From: JBBIJR01 sp037445875
Lineage (GTDB): Bacteria > CLD3 > SB21
NCBI GenBank assembly: GCA_037445875.1
Contig: JBBIJR010000021.1
Span: forward strand, 1-47,255
Reading direction: 5' to 3'
DNA: 47,255 nt
Shown here one piece after another: positions 1 through 8,873 of this stretch (position 1 is its first letter; each line of letters begins with the position of its first letter). The notes under the pieces were generated by a model. That model saw nothing but the letters and a program-made list of their open reading frames with translations. It was not told the origin of the DNA and searched no databases. The translations under genes were made by a program, and so were the position numbers.

Positions 1-928
1 CGATGACGGGCACAGGACTGTCTTCAGCCAGAAGGCACGGTATTACGGACGGGAGAAGAAGGCCGTGTGCGAGGGCGATGTGATCTTCGTGGATCGGGAC
101 GTGACCCTCGCCGCCGATTCGGTGGTCTATTTTCAGCGCATCGAGCAATTGGTGGCGCAGGGTCGCGTGGTGATATTCGACAGTTCGGAGGCAATCACGC
201 TCTACGGTAATGAAGGATTTTATGACGTGCGGCGGCAATACGCACGGGTGACCGGTGACCCAAAGGTGATTCAGTTCGACAGCACTTCATTCAAAGGCCA
301 GAACACGGCCCGATTGAGCCGCGGCATGCAAACGAAGTCAGAGCGCGACAGTACCGGTAAACCTATTCGCTACGATCCAAATGACCAATTGATCGTAAAG
401 GGCCGAACGATCGAGTCGCTGGTAGATAGTCATCGGGTGTTCGTGAAGGAGGATGTCATCTTCGAAAGGGAGAAACTCGTCTCCACGGGCGGCTGGGCGG
501 ACTTCCACACAAAACAGGAGTTATTGCGGCTCGAACAACATCCAAGGGCCTCTTACGAGAAGAGCGTCCTGACAGGAGAAGTCATGTTTGTCCAGTTTCA
601 GGACAAGGAAATATCACGTCTGTGGGTGACGGGCGACGCGCTGGCGACGTCCGAGGCCGATTCGTTGACCGGCAAGAATCATCGGTTGAAGGCCAAGGAA
701 ATAACGATGTTCGTGTCCGGCCGGAAGGTCACACACATGGAGGCTGTGGGCAACGCGTATAACCTCTATTTTCTGGAAAACCGGGAGGGTGTCAATGAGA
801 TATCGGGGCCGAAGATCATCCTGTATTTCACGGAGAAAGGTAAGCTCATGAGTTTTCGCGTGGAGGGCGGGACCGAAGGCACGTACTACCCCGACAACCT
901 GAAACAGATGGTGGAGGGCAAGGAATGA
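1..928 (+). CDS. lptA: LptA/OstA-like LPS-export protein, 5' end missing
   Basis: The reading frame is already open at base 2 and ends in TGA at 926-928, so the start and any signal peptide lie outside the window; the first possible internal start (GTG, 65) is probably not the real one. The protein is beta-rich and repetitive, with recurring units such as 'GNEGFYDVRRQYARVTGDPKV' and 'LTGKNHRLKAKEITMFVSGRKV', typical of the OstA fold that forms the periplasmic bridge for lipopolysaccharide transport. The stop overlaps the lptB start (ATGA), and lptB is followed by rpoN, the order known from many Gram-negative genomes. The family call is good from context plus sequence; whether it is LptA itself or a longer multi-OstA protein cannot be told without the N-terminus. 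Confidence 0.8.
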   Translation, partial: DDGHRTVFSQKARYYGREKKAVCEGDVIFVDRDVTLAADSVVYFQRIEQLVAQGRVVIFDSSEAITLYGNEGFYDVRRQYARVTGDPKVIQFDSTSFKGQNTARLSRGMQTKSERDSTGKPIRYDPNDQLIVKGRTIESLVDSHRVFVKEDVIFEREKLVSTGGWADFHTKQELLRLEQHPRASYEKSVLTGEVMFVQFQDKEISRLWVTGDALATSEADSLTGKNHRLKAKEITMFVSGRKVTHMEAVGNAYNLYFLENREGVNEISGPKIILYFTEKGKLMSFRVEGGTEGTYYPDNLKQMVEGKE

Positions 929-1752
929 CCGTGCCGGGACAGGAACGCCGGGCTCAGGTCGACCACCGCCCGCCGATGCACGAAGCGGCGATCGCCGAGT
1001 ACATCGACCACGCGGGAGAACAACATACGACCCTGCGGTCGGAATCGCTCGTAAAGAAGTACGGAGGCCGGCGCGTCGTGGACGGCGTATCGATCCAGCT
1101 GACTCAGGGAGAGATCGTGGGTCTGCTCGGGCCCAACGGAGCCGGCAAGACCACTACGTTTTACATGATCACCGGCATGGTTCGGCCGAACGCAGGACGG
1201 ATCTACATGGATCGCCGGAATATCACACGCATGGCCATGTACAAACGCGCCAGACTGGGGATCGGGTACCTGTCGCAGGAAGCTTCGATCTTCCGTAAGC
1301 TGACCGTGGAACAGAACATCATGGCGATCCTGCAAACGCTTCGCATCCCGAATAAGGAAGCGCAACACCGGCTGGGCCAACTGTTGGAAGACATGTCGAT
1401 CACCCGCATCGCACGAAACAAGGGCTACTCGTTGTCCGGAGGCGAGCGCAGGCGAACGGAAATCGCGCGAGCGCTGGTCACCAATCCGCGGTTCCTCCTG
1501 CTTGATGAGCCGTTCGCAGGCATCGACCCGATCGCCGTGGAAGATATTCAGTCCATTGTGCAAGGCCTGAAATCTCGCGGCATCGGTATCCTGATCACCG
1601 ACCACAATGTTCACGAGACCCTTGCCATTACGGATCGAGCCTATCTTCTGTTTGACGGAAGAGTGCTTCGAAGCGGCACTTCGGAATTTTTGGCCGAAGA
1701 CCCGGAAGCCCGCAAATTGTATCTGGGCGACAAGTTCAAACTCAGGGAATAG
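925..1752 (+). CDS. lptB: LPS export ABC transporter ATP-binding protein LptB
   Basis: ATPase of the LptB2FG complex that extracts lipopolysaccharide from the inner membrane. Walker A GPNGAGKTT lies at about residues 69-77, the ABC signature LSGGERRR near 173, and Walker B FLLLDEP followed by the D-loop GIDP just after. The start ATG overlaps the lptA stop by four bases. The 275-residue product has about 35 extra N-terminal residues before the usual LptB beginning (here 'TLRSESLVKKYGGRRVV'); there is no in-frame ATG at that point, only M18, so either the extension is real or a near-cognate start is used. The run into rpoN (15-base gap) supports the assignment. Very confident. Confidence 0.96.
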   Translation: MTVPGQERRAQVDHRPPMHEAAIAEYIDHAGEQHTTLRSESLVKKYGGRRVVDGVSIQLTQGEIVGLLGPNGAGKTTTFYMITGMVRPNAGRIYMDRRNITRMAMYKRARLGIGYLSQEASIFRKLTVEQNIMAILQTLRIPNKEAQHRLGQLLEDMSITRIARNKGYSLSGGERRRTEIARALVTNPRFLLLDEPFAGIDPIAVEDIQSIVQGLKSRGIGILITDHNVHETLAITDRAYLLFDGRVLRSGTSEFLAEDPEARKLYLGDKFKLRE

Positions 1753-1767
1753 AAAGACAGCAGACCG

Positions 1768-3408
1768 ATGTCGCAGGGCATGAAGCAGATACTGAGTCAG
1801 CAACTCAAGATGACGCCGCAGCAGGTGCTGCTTTCCAGCCTGCTGCAGCTGCCCGTCCAGGCGCTCGAGCAGCGCATTAAGCAGGAATTGGAGGCGAACC
1901 CGCTGCTGGAGGAAACGCAGGAGCAGGAGGAAACTCAGGATCAGGATGAGGAGCAGGAAGAGGACGAGAAACAGGAAAAAGAGGACGAAGCGAAGACCGA
2001 AGAAGAGATCAAGGCCAAGGAACAAGAAGAGAAGAAGGCTGAGGAAGAAGTGGACTGGTCGCAGATCCTGAATGACGAGAACAGCTACGAAGTGCGGATG
2101 CCGCGGGACGTGAGCAGTGAGGAGGAGGAGGATCGGTGGGTCCAACCTGCCCGTTCCAATTTGTCCGATCACCTGCTGGAACAACTTCGTTTTGCGGATC
2201 TCGACGACGGCCAACGGCGGATCGGCGAGTACATCATCTACAGCCTCAACGAAGACGGATATCTGGTCTACGAAGACGCAGCCGCCGGATTAGCGGAGAA
2301 CGGTGATATCCAGAGCTTCTCCGAAGCCGCCTCGGAGTTCGAACGCGATGGTATTCCGTTCCGCGAGAAGTCCCCCACGGAGGCACCCCCGAACTCGGTA
2401 CCGCCGCGTTCACGCAGGAAGCGGATACCGAAACGCGCGGATCCCGTGGCCGCCATTGCCCAGGATCTGAGTGTTACGCCGGAGGAGGTCCTGGCCGTAC
2501 TGAAGGTTATTCAGAGTTTCGATCCGCCGGGGATCGCCGCCAGAGACCTGAAGGAGTGTATCCTGATCCAGCTTCGTCTGCATCCCGAGGGCTTCTACGA
2601 CAACGGAATAACGGCCTGCATGCGGATCGTCGAGGAGGCCTACGATGACTTTATCAACCGAAGGTACGATCGGGTGGCTCACCAGCTGAAGATTTCCCTG
2701 GAGGATATCAAGCAGTCCATCGGCCTGATCCTCCGGCTCAATCCAAAACCCGGTGAGGGCTACATCATTCCGGAGCAGAACTACGTTACGCCGGACGTGA
2801 TCATTCGAAAAGGAACGGATGGCTTCGAGATCGTCATGAACGATTACAGCGTGCCACGTCTGAAGATCAATCATGCATACCGCCAGATGATGCTGGAGAA
2901 GAGCGGCGCAAAAAAGGAAACCAAGGAATTCATCAAGAATAAATTGGAGTCGGCCAAATGGTTGATCAATTCCATTTATCGCCGACGGGACACCATCTAT
3001 CGGACGGTGGAGGCCATCGTTGATTTGCAGCGCGACTTTTTCGAGAAGGGTCCCGAACACATCCGGCCGATGAAACTCGAGGACGTGGCGACGCGGATCG
3101 GGATGGACATTTCAACCATCAGCAGGGCGACCAGCGGAAAGTACGCACAGACAGACTACGGGGTGCTTGAATTGAAATACTTTTTTTCCACGGGCATGAC
3201 CAGCAGCGACGGGGAGGACGTTTCGACCAAACAGATCAAAGCGAAGCTGAGAGAAGTGATCGACGGTGAGGACAAACACAACCCGCTCAGCGATGAGGAA
3301 CTCGCCAGGCGCCTGTCGGACCTGGGGAACCCGATTGCACGCCGGACTGTAGCCAAGTACCGGGAGCAGATGAAGATCGCTCCCGCCCGTCTGAGAAGAG
3401 AAATCTGA
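1768..3408 (+). CDS. rpoN: RNA polymerase sigma-54 factor RpoN
   Basis: Alternative sigma factor that recognises -24/-12 promoters and needs an AAA+ activator. Region I is the Gln/Leu-rich N-terminus ('QQLKMTPQQVLLSSLLQLP', residues 12-30) ending in NPLLEE. Region II is a strikingly acidic Glu/Gln stretch (about residues 50-95), longer than in most homologues. The core-binding and DNA-binding regions follow, and the RpoN box ARRTVAKYRE lies near the C-terminus. An additional basic/proline segment (about 205-225) is inserted in the middle. At 546 residues it is slightly longer than the roughly 480-residue norm. Two starts are possible (1768 or M5); neither has a strong Shine-Dalgarno. No enhancer-binding activator is encoded in the window. 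Confidence 0.96.
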   Translation: MSQGMKQILSQQLKMTPQQVLLSSLLQLPVQALEQRIKQELEANPLLEETQEQEETQDQDEEQEEDEKQEKEDEAKTEEEIKAKEQEEKKAEEEVDWSQILNDENSYEVRMPRDVSSEEEEDRWVQPARSNLSDHLLEQLRFADLDDGQRRIGEYIIYSLNEDGYLVYEDAAAGLAENGDIQSFSEAASEFERDGIPFREKSPTEAPPNSVPPRSRRKRIPKRADPVAAIAQDLSVTPEEVLAVLKVIQSFDPPGIAARDLKECILIQLRLHPEGFYDNGITACMRIVEEAYDDFINRRYDRVAHQLKISLEDIKQSIGLILRLNPKPGEGYIIPEQNYVTPDVIIRKGTDGFEIVMNDYSVPRLKINHAYRQMMLEKSGAKKETKEFIKNKLESAKWLINSIYRRRDTIYRTVEAIVDLQRDFFEKGPEHIRPMKLEDVATRIGMDISTISRATSGKYAQTDYGVLELKYFFSTGMTSSDGEDVSTKQIKAKLREVIDGEDKHNPLSDEELARRLSDLGNPIARRTVAKYREQMKIAPARLRREI

Positions 3409-3437
3409 ACCATAACCGGAGAAGGATCCATCCGTCC

Positions 3438-4382
3438 ATGAGAATTGTGGTTACCGGAGGGGCCGGCTTCCTGGGTTCGCACCTGTGCGACCGCCTGCTG
3501 GCCGAGGGACACGAGGTCATTTGCATCGACAACCTGATCACGGGCAGCGTTGCCAATATCGAGCATATTCGCGATAAGCGCTTTACGTTCATCCAGTACG
3601 ACGTTACCAATTACCTCTATGTGGACGGTCCGGTGGACTTCGTTCTTCACTTCGCGAGTCCGGCCAGCCCGATCGACTATCTCGAACTCCCCATTCAGAC
3701 CCTCAAGGTGGGTTCGCTTGGTACGCACAAGGCCCTCGGACTTGCCAAGAGCAAACAGGCGGGTTTTCTTCTGGCCTCAACGTCGGAAGTGTACGGCGAT
3801 CCCCTGATCAATCCGCAGCACGAGGAGTACTGGGGTAATGTGAACCCGATTGGTCCGCGCGGCGTCTACGATGAAGCCAAGCGATTTGCGGAGGCCATGA
3901 CGATGGCCTACCATACGTTCCACGGCGTCGACACACGGATTGTGCGCATCTTCAACACCTACGGTCCCCGCAATCGTCCGAACGACGGTCGCGTTGTGCC
4001 AACCTTTATCAACCAGGCCATTCGGAACGAACCGCTGACGGTTTTTGGAGAGGGACGCCAGACTCGCTCTTTCTGTTTCGTAAGCGACCTGATCGAAGGC
4101 ATTTACCGCCTGATGAGCCGGTCGAACGAACATCAACCGGTCAATCTGGGGAATCCTCACGAGATGACCGTCATGCAGTTTGCCGAGCTGATCCTCGAAC
4201 TCACGGGCAGCAAGAGCAAGCTTGTGCACAAGCCGCTGCCTCAGGACGATCCGACGGTGCGCCGTCCCGATATTACGAAAGCGAAGAGACTGCTCCAATG
4301 GGAACCGGGCGTCGACATACGAGAGGGTCTGTCTCGTACGATTGAATACTTCCGAGACCGTATGCAGCGGGGAAGAGCATGA
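3438..4382 (+). CDS. UDP-glucuronate decarboxylase / NAD-dependent sugar epimerase
   Basis: Extended short-chain dehydrogenase. The Rossmann motif VTGGAGFLGSHL is at residues 5-16, the STSEVYGDP stretch holds the catalytic Ser/Thr region, and the YxxxK active-site pair is YDEAK followed by RFAEAM. The sequence 'LHFASPASPIDYLELPIQTL' and the TYGPRNRPNDGRVVPTF region are characteristic of Uxs enzymes, which convert UDP-glucuronate to UDP-xylose, so decarboxylation is more likely than simple 4-epimerisation. A Shine-Dalgarno (GGAGAAGG) lies upstream. The gene ends in an ATGA overlap with the following lipoprotein. Likely role: nucleotide sugar for LPS or exopolysaccharide. Confidence 0.88.
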   Translation: MRIVVTGGAGFLGSHLCDRLLAEGHEVICIDNLITGSVANIEHIRDKRFTFIQYDVTNYLYVDGPVDFVLHFASPASPIDYLELPIQTLKVGSLGTHKALGLAKSKQAGFLLASTSEVYGDPLINPQHEEYWGNVNPIGPRGVYDEAKRFAEAMTMAYHTFHGVDTRIVRIFNTYGPRNRPNDGRVVPTFINQAIRNEPLTVFGEGRQTRSFCFVSDLIEGIYRLMSRSNEHQPVNLGNPHEMTVMQFAELILELTGSKSKLVHKPLPQDDPTVRRPDITKAKRLLQWEPGVDIREGLSRTIEYFRDRMQRGRA

Positions 4383-4693
4383 ACCTGGGGTTCCTGAGAG
4401 CAGGCGTCTGGGTGCTGATGGGCCTTATCCTTACGGGCTGCGCACACACATCGGATCGGAACACGAAGCGGGCGGGCGTCATGTTCGGCGTGGTGCGCTA
4501 CGTCGATCTCGAAGGCGGGTTCTATGTCATAACGATCGAGACGGGTGAGAACCTGGTGCCGACGAATATGGACGACGCGTACAAGAAGGACGGCCTTCGT
4601 ATTCGCTTTGCGTGTCGGTTCCTGGAACGTGTGATGACGACGGTCATGTCGGGAAAGCCTGTGGAGATTACGTTCATTGAAAAGGCTCCGTGA
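4379..4693 (+). CDS. Small lipoprotein of unknown function
   Basis: A 104-residue protein starting in the ATGA that closes the upstream decarboxylase gene. The N-terminus is a lipoprotein signal peptide: hydrophobic 'LRAGVWVLMGLIL' followed by the lipobox LTGC at residues 18-21. The mature part is about 80 residues, mixed alpha/beta, with no motif I recognise and no further cysteine cluster. Its overlaps with both neighbours (ATGA upstream, GTGA downstream) show that it is translated. Function unknown. Confidence 0.75.
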   Translation: MNLGFLRAGVWVLMGLILTGCAHTSDRNTKRAGVMFGVVRYVDLEGGFYVITIETGENLVPTNMDDAYKKDGLRIRFACRFLERVMTTVMSGKPVEITFIEKAP

Positions 4694-5463
4694 GAAGGGT
4701 CTATCGGGACATCGTCGAAGCGCTGGAACGGCACGAACGCATGGCGCTCGCTACGGTCGTAAGAGCGGAGGGATCCACGCCGAGGACCGAAGGGGCCAAG
4801 ATGCTGGTCTTTCCGGATGGACACGCGATGTACTCGGTGGGCGGAGGTCTATTCGAGTCGATAGTTATTCAAGATGCTCTCGGGGTGCTGGCGACCGGTC
4901 GCAGCTTGCTCAAGACCTACTCGTTCAATCAGCAGGGCCAGTTTGCGATCGGCGCCGTCTGCGGCGGCATTGTGGAGGTGTTGATCGAGATGATTGAAAG
5001 TTCTCCTCGATTGATCATCGTTGGTGGGGGGCACATCGGTCAGGCGCTCGCACGGCTTGCCTCACTGCTGGATTTTCAGATCACGCTCATTGACGACCGA
5101 GAAGAGTATTCCACGGCCCTCGACATTGACAAACGGATCCAGGTGATCCACACGGATCCCGATTACTCGGCTATCCCGGAGCCCACACCCAATACCTATG
5201 TGTGCCTCGTGTCGAAAGGATACGTCACTGATGAAGCGGCCCTTCGGCGTATCATACGGAGTCCTGCGCGGTACATAGGGATGATCGGAAGCCGTAAGAA
5301 GGTTCGTACCGTCTACGACAACATGCAGAGGGACGGATTCGAAGGAGGCCTCTTTGAGAGAATGCATGCACCGATCGGCCTGGATATCCATTCCGAAACG
5401 CCGGAAGAAATCGCCGTGAGTATTCTGGCCGAGATCATTCGCGTCAAGAACCAGAAGCCATGA
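4690..5463 (+). CDS. XdhC/CoxI family protein
   Basis: Starts with GTG in a GTGA overlap with the lipoprotein gene. The N-terminal XdhC/CoxI domain has 'ALATVVRAEGSTPRTEGAKM' and 'YSVGGGLFES', and the C-terminal domain is a Rossmann-like fold with IIVGGGHIGQALARLA (near residues 101-116) and 'YIGMIGSRKK'. Relatives insert or protect the molybdenum cofactor of xanthine dehydrogenase and CO dehydrogenase. In many family members the N-terminal motif reads GGGCxE; here the position after GGG is Leu rather than Cys. No molybdenum hydroxylase gene is in the window, so its client is unknown. The family call is confident, the molecular role is not. Confidence 0.88.
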   Translation: MRRVYRDIVEALERHERMALATVVRAEGSTPRTEGAKMLVFPDGHAMYSVGGGLFESIVIQDALGVLATGRSLLKTYSFNQQGQFAIGAVCGGIVEVLIEMIESSPRLIIVGGGHIGQALARLASLLDFQITLIDDREEYSTALDIDKRIQVIHTDPDYSAIPEPTPNTYVCLVSKGYVTDEAALRRIIRSPARYIGMIGSRKKVRTVYDNMQRDGFEGGLFERMHAPIGLDIHSETPEEIAVSILAEIIRVKNQKP

Positions 5464-6227
5464 CGGATGACTTCGTCTCGCTGAGCGGATGGACTCGGGA
5501 ATGTCTGCCGGCTTTCTTGCATCGGATCGTGGCGCTGCCGTCTGTCGATTCCACCAACCGTCTGGCGAGAACGATGATCGACGAGACGCCGTGGCCCGGT
5601 AACGCGATCGTCGTGGCCGACCGGCAGACTCACGGACGCGGGAGGTTCACCCGCCGCTGGGAATCCCCCGCCGGGGTGGGACTGTGGTTTACGCTGCTGC
5701 TGAACACGGAATGGCCGCGGGACAAGTTGTTTCAGCTTACCTTCATGTCTGCCCTTGCCGTCGGTGATGCTGTGCAGGAAACATTGGGTAGGGCCCCGCG
5801 CTTAAAATGGCCGAACGACGTATTGATCGGCGACAGGAAGCTTTGCGGCATCCTGCTCGAGACGGCAAGCCGTCGGGAGGCCAACTTTGTGATGGTGGGC
5901 GTCGGACTTAACGTGAATCAAGACTCCTTTCCTGCCGAGATGCGGTCTTCCGCCACATCGCTGCGTCTGGAGTGCGGACGGATTCTGTCGAGGGCGACGG
6001 TGTTGAAGAACATCCTCGATCGTTTTGGGGAATACTATTTGCGAGGGGGCCAAAGAATCCTGAGTCTATGGAAAGAGCGAGCAGACTGCTGGGGACGTAG
6101 CGTGAGGGTGAGGCAGCCGGATCGACTGATCGAGGGCATTGCGAGGGACCTGGCGGATGACGGAGCTTTGATTGTGGAAGTAGACGGAACGCTCGAAAAG
6201 GTGTACGCGGGCGACGTAGAGGCCTAG
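5460..6227 (+). CDS. birA: Biotin--[acetyl-CoA-carboxylase] ligase BirA
   Basis: Attaches biotin to the carrier domain of acyl-CoA carboxylases through biotinyl-AMP. Visible motifs are the biotin/ATP loop THGRGRFTRRWESP (about residues 60-73), 'GLWFTLLL', the KWPNDVLI motif near residue 117 and the CGILLE strand. At 255 residues it has catalytic and C-terminal domains but no N-terminal helix-turn-helix, so it is a monofunctional ligase, not a repressor. The start overlaps the xdhC-like stop (ATGA). A possible client pathway is represented by the carboxyltransferase at 25281-26831. Its TAG stop lies in a GGCCTAGGCC palindrome just before the convergent amidohydrolase gene. Confidence 0.95.
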   Translation: MTDDFVSLSGWTRECLPAFLHRIVALPSVDSTNRLARTMIDETPWPGNAIVVADRQTHGRGRFTRRWESPAGVGLWFTLLLNTEWPRDKLFQLTFMSALAVGDAVQETLGRAPRLKWPNDVLIGDRKLCGILLETASRREANFVMVGVGLNVNQDSFPAEMRSSATSLRLECGRILSRATVLKNILDRFGEYYLRGGQRILSLWKERADCWGRSVRVRQPDRLIEGIARDLADDGALIVEVDGTLEKVYAGDVEA

Positions 6228-6246
6228 GCCGGTATGGTGCCGTTCG

Positions 6247-7569
6247 TTAAGTCCTCCGTAATAGCCGCCGGATTTCTCCCGGTATTTTTGTTCGAATGGA
6301 TTCTTCGTCCAGGGTTTTGACCTCCCGATTCTTCATCACCACTTGACCATCCACCAGAACCGTCTGGACGCATGAAGAGTGTGCCGAGTAAACAACGGCG
6401 GCATACACGTCATCCCATGGCATGGAGCGTACGTCCTGAAGATCCATGATGATCAGGTCGGCTTTCTTGCCGGGCTCGATGCTCCCGATCTCCTGTTGAA
6501 GGCCCAGTGCACGCGCTCCGTTGATCGTGGCCATTTCGTACACGGCGCGCGGGGGCATGGCTCCGACGCCTGCCGTCGGTTTTTGAATCAGGGCCGCCAG
6601 TCGCATCTCCTGAAAGATATCCAGATTGTTGTTGCACGGAGCCCCGTCGGCCCCTAGGGATACGCAAAGGCCTCCTTTCATCATTTCCGGCACACGGGCA
6701 ATGCCCGAACCCAGCTTGAGATTGGAGGAGGGGCAATGAAGTACATTTGTCGACGTTTCGCGGAGGATGGCCATTTCCCGTTCGTCGATCCAGATGCAAT
6801 GCGCAAGGCACAACCGCTCACCGGTCAGCCGGATGGAATGGAAGTATTCGATATTGTTCATCCCGTGCCGGCGGCGTACCTCCTCCAATTCGCTGCGGTT
6901 CTCGGCCGCATGCGTATGGACGATCGTGCGATGGCGGTCCGACAGATCGCGCACCTCGTGCAGCAGCTTCTCACTGCACGAAAGGACGAAGCGCGGGGCA
7001 AACGCGAAGTGAAGGCGTCCGTCCGCTCGGCCGTCCCACGTGTTCCGGAGACGAAGACTTTCCTCGATAGACCAGCGATCGGTTTCGCGCAGTCCTTTCG
7101 GAGCGCCCGAAGCGGCATCCATCATGGCCTTGCCGCAGAATGCGCGTAGGCCGGATTTTTCGATCTGCCGGAAAATATGGTCGGTGTGCCGGACCGTTCC
7201 CATGTCCATGAGGGTCGTTGTGCCGCAGCGGATCAACTCGAGAAGGCCCATCTGGGCAGAAAGGGCGATCGACGACGGTGTGTGGGCGGCCTCATACGGC
7301 CAGATTTTCAGTCGCAGCCAATCGAGTAATTCGAGGTCATCGGCCAGATTGCGGAAGAGCGTCTGGCAGAGATGCACGTGCGTTTGCACGAAACCGGGGG
7401 ATACCACGCGATCGGAGGCGTCGATGACAGAGGCGTGTCGTCGGTCTTCGGCGCACAGTTGACCGACCTTGCGTATGTGACGGCCCTCGATGAGAACGTC
7501 GCCGCGCAGGATGTCACGGTTCGTGTTCATCGTGACCACCAGGCCGTTCGCGATGATCTTCTTTTTCAT
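6247..7569 (-). CDS. Amidohydrolase, MTA/SAH deaminase-like
   Basis: Metal-dependent deaminase of the TrzA/SsnA/MtaD group (440 residues). Metal ligands are visible: HxH in THVHLCQT (residues 64-71), HTHAAE, HCIW and the catalytic Asp in GADGAPCNNN. The segment 'LRLKIWPYEAAHT' matches the substrate-loop region of 5-methylthioadenosine/S-adenosylhomocysteine deaminases. Guanine deaminase or chlorohydrolase activity cannot be excluded from sequence alone. It is the last gene of the minus-strand operon; its ATG overlaps the glycerate kinase stop (ATGA). Likely role: salvage of adenosine-type by-products of methylation, which would fit the RNA methyltransferase in the same operon. Confidence 0.88.
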   Translation of the reverse strand: MKKKIIANGLVVTMNTNRDILRGDVLIEGRHIRKVGQLCAEDRRHASVIDASDRVVSPGFVQTHVHLCQTLFRNLADDLELLDWLRLKIWPYEAAHTPSSIALSAQMGLLELIRCGTTTLMDMGTVRHTDHIFRQIEKSGLRAFCGKAMMDAASGAPKGLRETDRWSIEESLRLRNTWDGRADGRLHFAFAPRFVLSCSEKLLHEVRDLSDRHRTIVHTHAAENRSELEEVRRRHGMNNIEYFHSIRLTGERLCLAHCIWIDEREMAILRETSTNVLHCPSSNLKLGSGIARVPEMMKGGLCVSLGADGAPCNNNLDIFQEMRLAALIQKPTAGVGAMPPRAVYEMATINGARALGLQQEIGSIEPGKKADLIIMDLQDVRSMPWDDVYAAVVYSAHSSCVQTVLVDGQVVMKNREVKTLDEESIRTKIPGEIRRLLRRT

Positions 7570-8873
7570 CCGTGTGTGCCCGAAAAAAGGATGAGAGCCA
7601 GGTCCATGACGTTGGTTTGTGTGGTCCCCAATCGAATGAGGCCCCCGGTCTGCTCGAAAAAACCGTAAGAGTTGCAGTCTTTGAGATAGACGGCCGGGTT
7701 CAACTTCCGGTCGTTAGCCGAGCGCAGTACTTCGGCATCGAGGATCGCACCGGCTGCGTCGGTCATTCCATCTCTGCCGTCTGTCCCCGCCGACAAAACG
7801 AGTATCTCCTCCTCTTCGGAGATCGCCGGGACCACGGTCAGCACGAAGTGCTGATTCCGGCCGCCCCGGCCGTTGCCCTCAACCCGGACTGTGGTCTCCC
7901 CACCGGCAAGAGCGCAAAAACGCGTATGGGACCTTGCGGTCCGGGCAAAGCGGAGAAACTCGTTTGCGGCCTCTGTGCAGTCACCCGAGAGCCCGGCCGG
8001 CCAGATGGCGGTGTCGTAACCGAGTTTCAACGCGGCTCGCTGGGCAGCCATCACAGCCTTCTGGTTGTTTCCAACCACGACGTACCGCCCACGATCAAAG
8101 CAGGGATTGGATGGGCGGAGGAAGTCTCCATCGGTCAGTCCATCGAGACTGGCAAGAACCGACGCAGGGAGCCTGGCCCGGAGTCCGTGGCCTCGGAGTG
8201 CGTCCTGGAGGAGGGAGGGAGTCGTGTCGTCGGGAACCGTCGGGCCGGAACCGATCGTCTGGATGTCGTCCGCCGGTACATCGGAAAGGGCCAGTGTGAC
8301 GGTCGTGGCGGGACTGGCCCAGAGTGCCGCGCGGCCGCCGTGCGCGAGGGACATGGCCTTCCGAATGATGTTCATCTGCGCGATGTTCAAGCCCGCGTGC
8401 AGCAAGAGGCCAAAGGTCTTGCGCGCATCTTCCAGGCTGATGCCGTTGCGGAACGAGGCAAGCAATGAGGAGGCTCCGCCGGACAGCAGGAAGAAAACAA
8501 GGTCTTCCTCATTTGCCGCCCACAAAAGGCTGCGCAGTTCCCGGGTCGCGTCGAGACCGTCTTTATCGGGAAGGGGGTGGCCCGCTTCGAGGACCTTGAC
8601 TTTCCGTAACGGCGCCGCACTTCCATGATCGGTGATCACCAGGCCGGTATCGATCGAGTCGCCGAGGATCTCCTCGAGCATAGCGGCCATCGCAACGGAG
8701 GCCTTGCCCGCTCCGGTGACGAACAACCGGCGGAAACCGGAAAGATCGAGGTCGCCTCCGTCGACGGCCAGTCGCTGTCCCTCTTTGCGCACGGCCTGGT
8801 TGACCAGAGTCCGTGCGTCAACGGCCTGAAGGGCCGTGCGGACGATTGTCAACGCGTCGGAACGAAGAGACAT
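7566..8873 (-). CDS. Glycerate 2-kinase (MOFRL family)
   Basis: Phosphorylates D-glycerate to 2-phosphoglycerate. The N-terminal GckA domain shows FVTGAGKASVAMA and 'LEAGHPLPDKDGLDATREL', with FLLSGGASSLL in the nucleotide site. The C-terminal MOFRL domain carries LAGGETTV and SAGTDGRDGMTDAAGA. I chose the ATG at 8873 because it forms a TAATG junction with the gmhA stop; the open frame extends 13 codons further upstream (to 8912), but those residues lie inside gmhA and do not resemble the family. Length is then 435 residues, normal for the family. No serine-glyoxylate or tartronate pathway gene is adjacent, so the glycerate source is unknown. Confidence 0.93.
   Translation of the reverse strand: MSLRSDALTIVRTALQAVDARTLVNQAVRKEGQRLAVDGGDLDLSGFRRLFVTGAGKASVAMAAMLEEILGDSIDTGLVITDHGSAAPLRKVKVLEAGHPLPDKDGLDATRELRSLLWAANEEDLVFFLLSGGASSLLASFRNGISLEDARKTFGLLLHAGLNIAQMNIIRKAMSLAHGGRAALWASPATTVTLALSDVPADDIQTIGSGPTVPDDTTPSLLQDALRGHGLRARLPASVLASLDGLTDGDFLRPSNPCFDRGRYVVVGNNQKAVMAAQRAALKLGYDTAIWPAGLSGDCTEAANEFLRFARTARSHTRFCALAGGETTVRVEGNGRGGRNQHFVLTVVPAISEEEEILVLSAGTDGRDGMTDAAGAILDAEVLRSANDRKLNPAVYLKDCNSYGFFEQTGGLIRLGTTQTNVMDLALILFSGTHG

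Noticed and set aside
886..2214. Long antisense open frame (442 codons) over lptB and rpoN on the minus strand
   Set aside because: Leu/Phe-rich composition is the mirror of the acidic GAG/GAA repeats of rpoN region II; it runs through two certain genes and has no recognisable domain.
6219..6228. GGCCTAGGCC palindrome at the birA stop as a terminator or protein site
   Set aside because: Ten bases with no loop or T tract; may be chance in GC-rich DNA.
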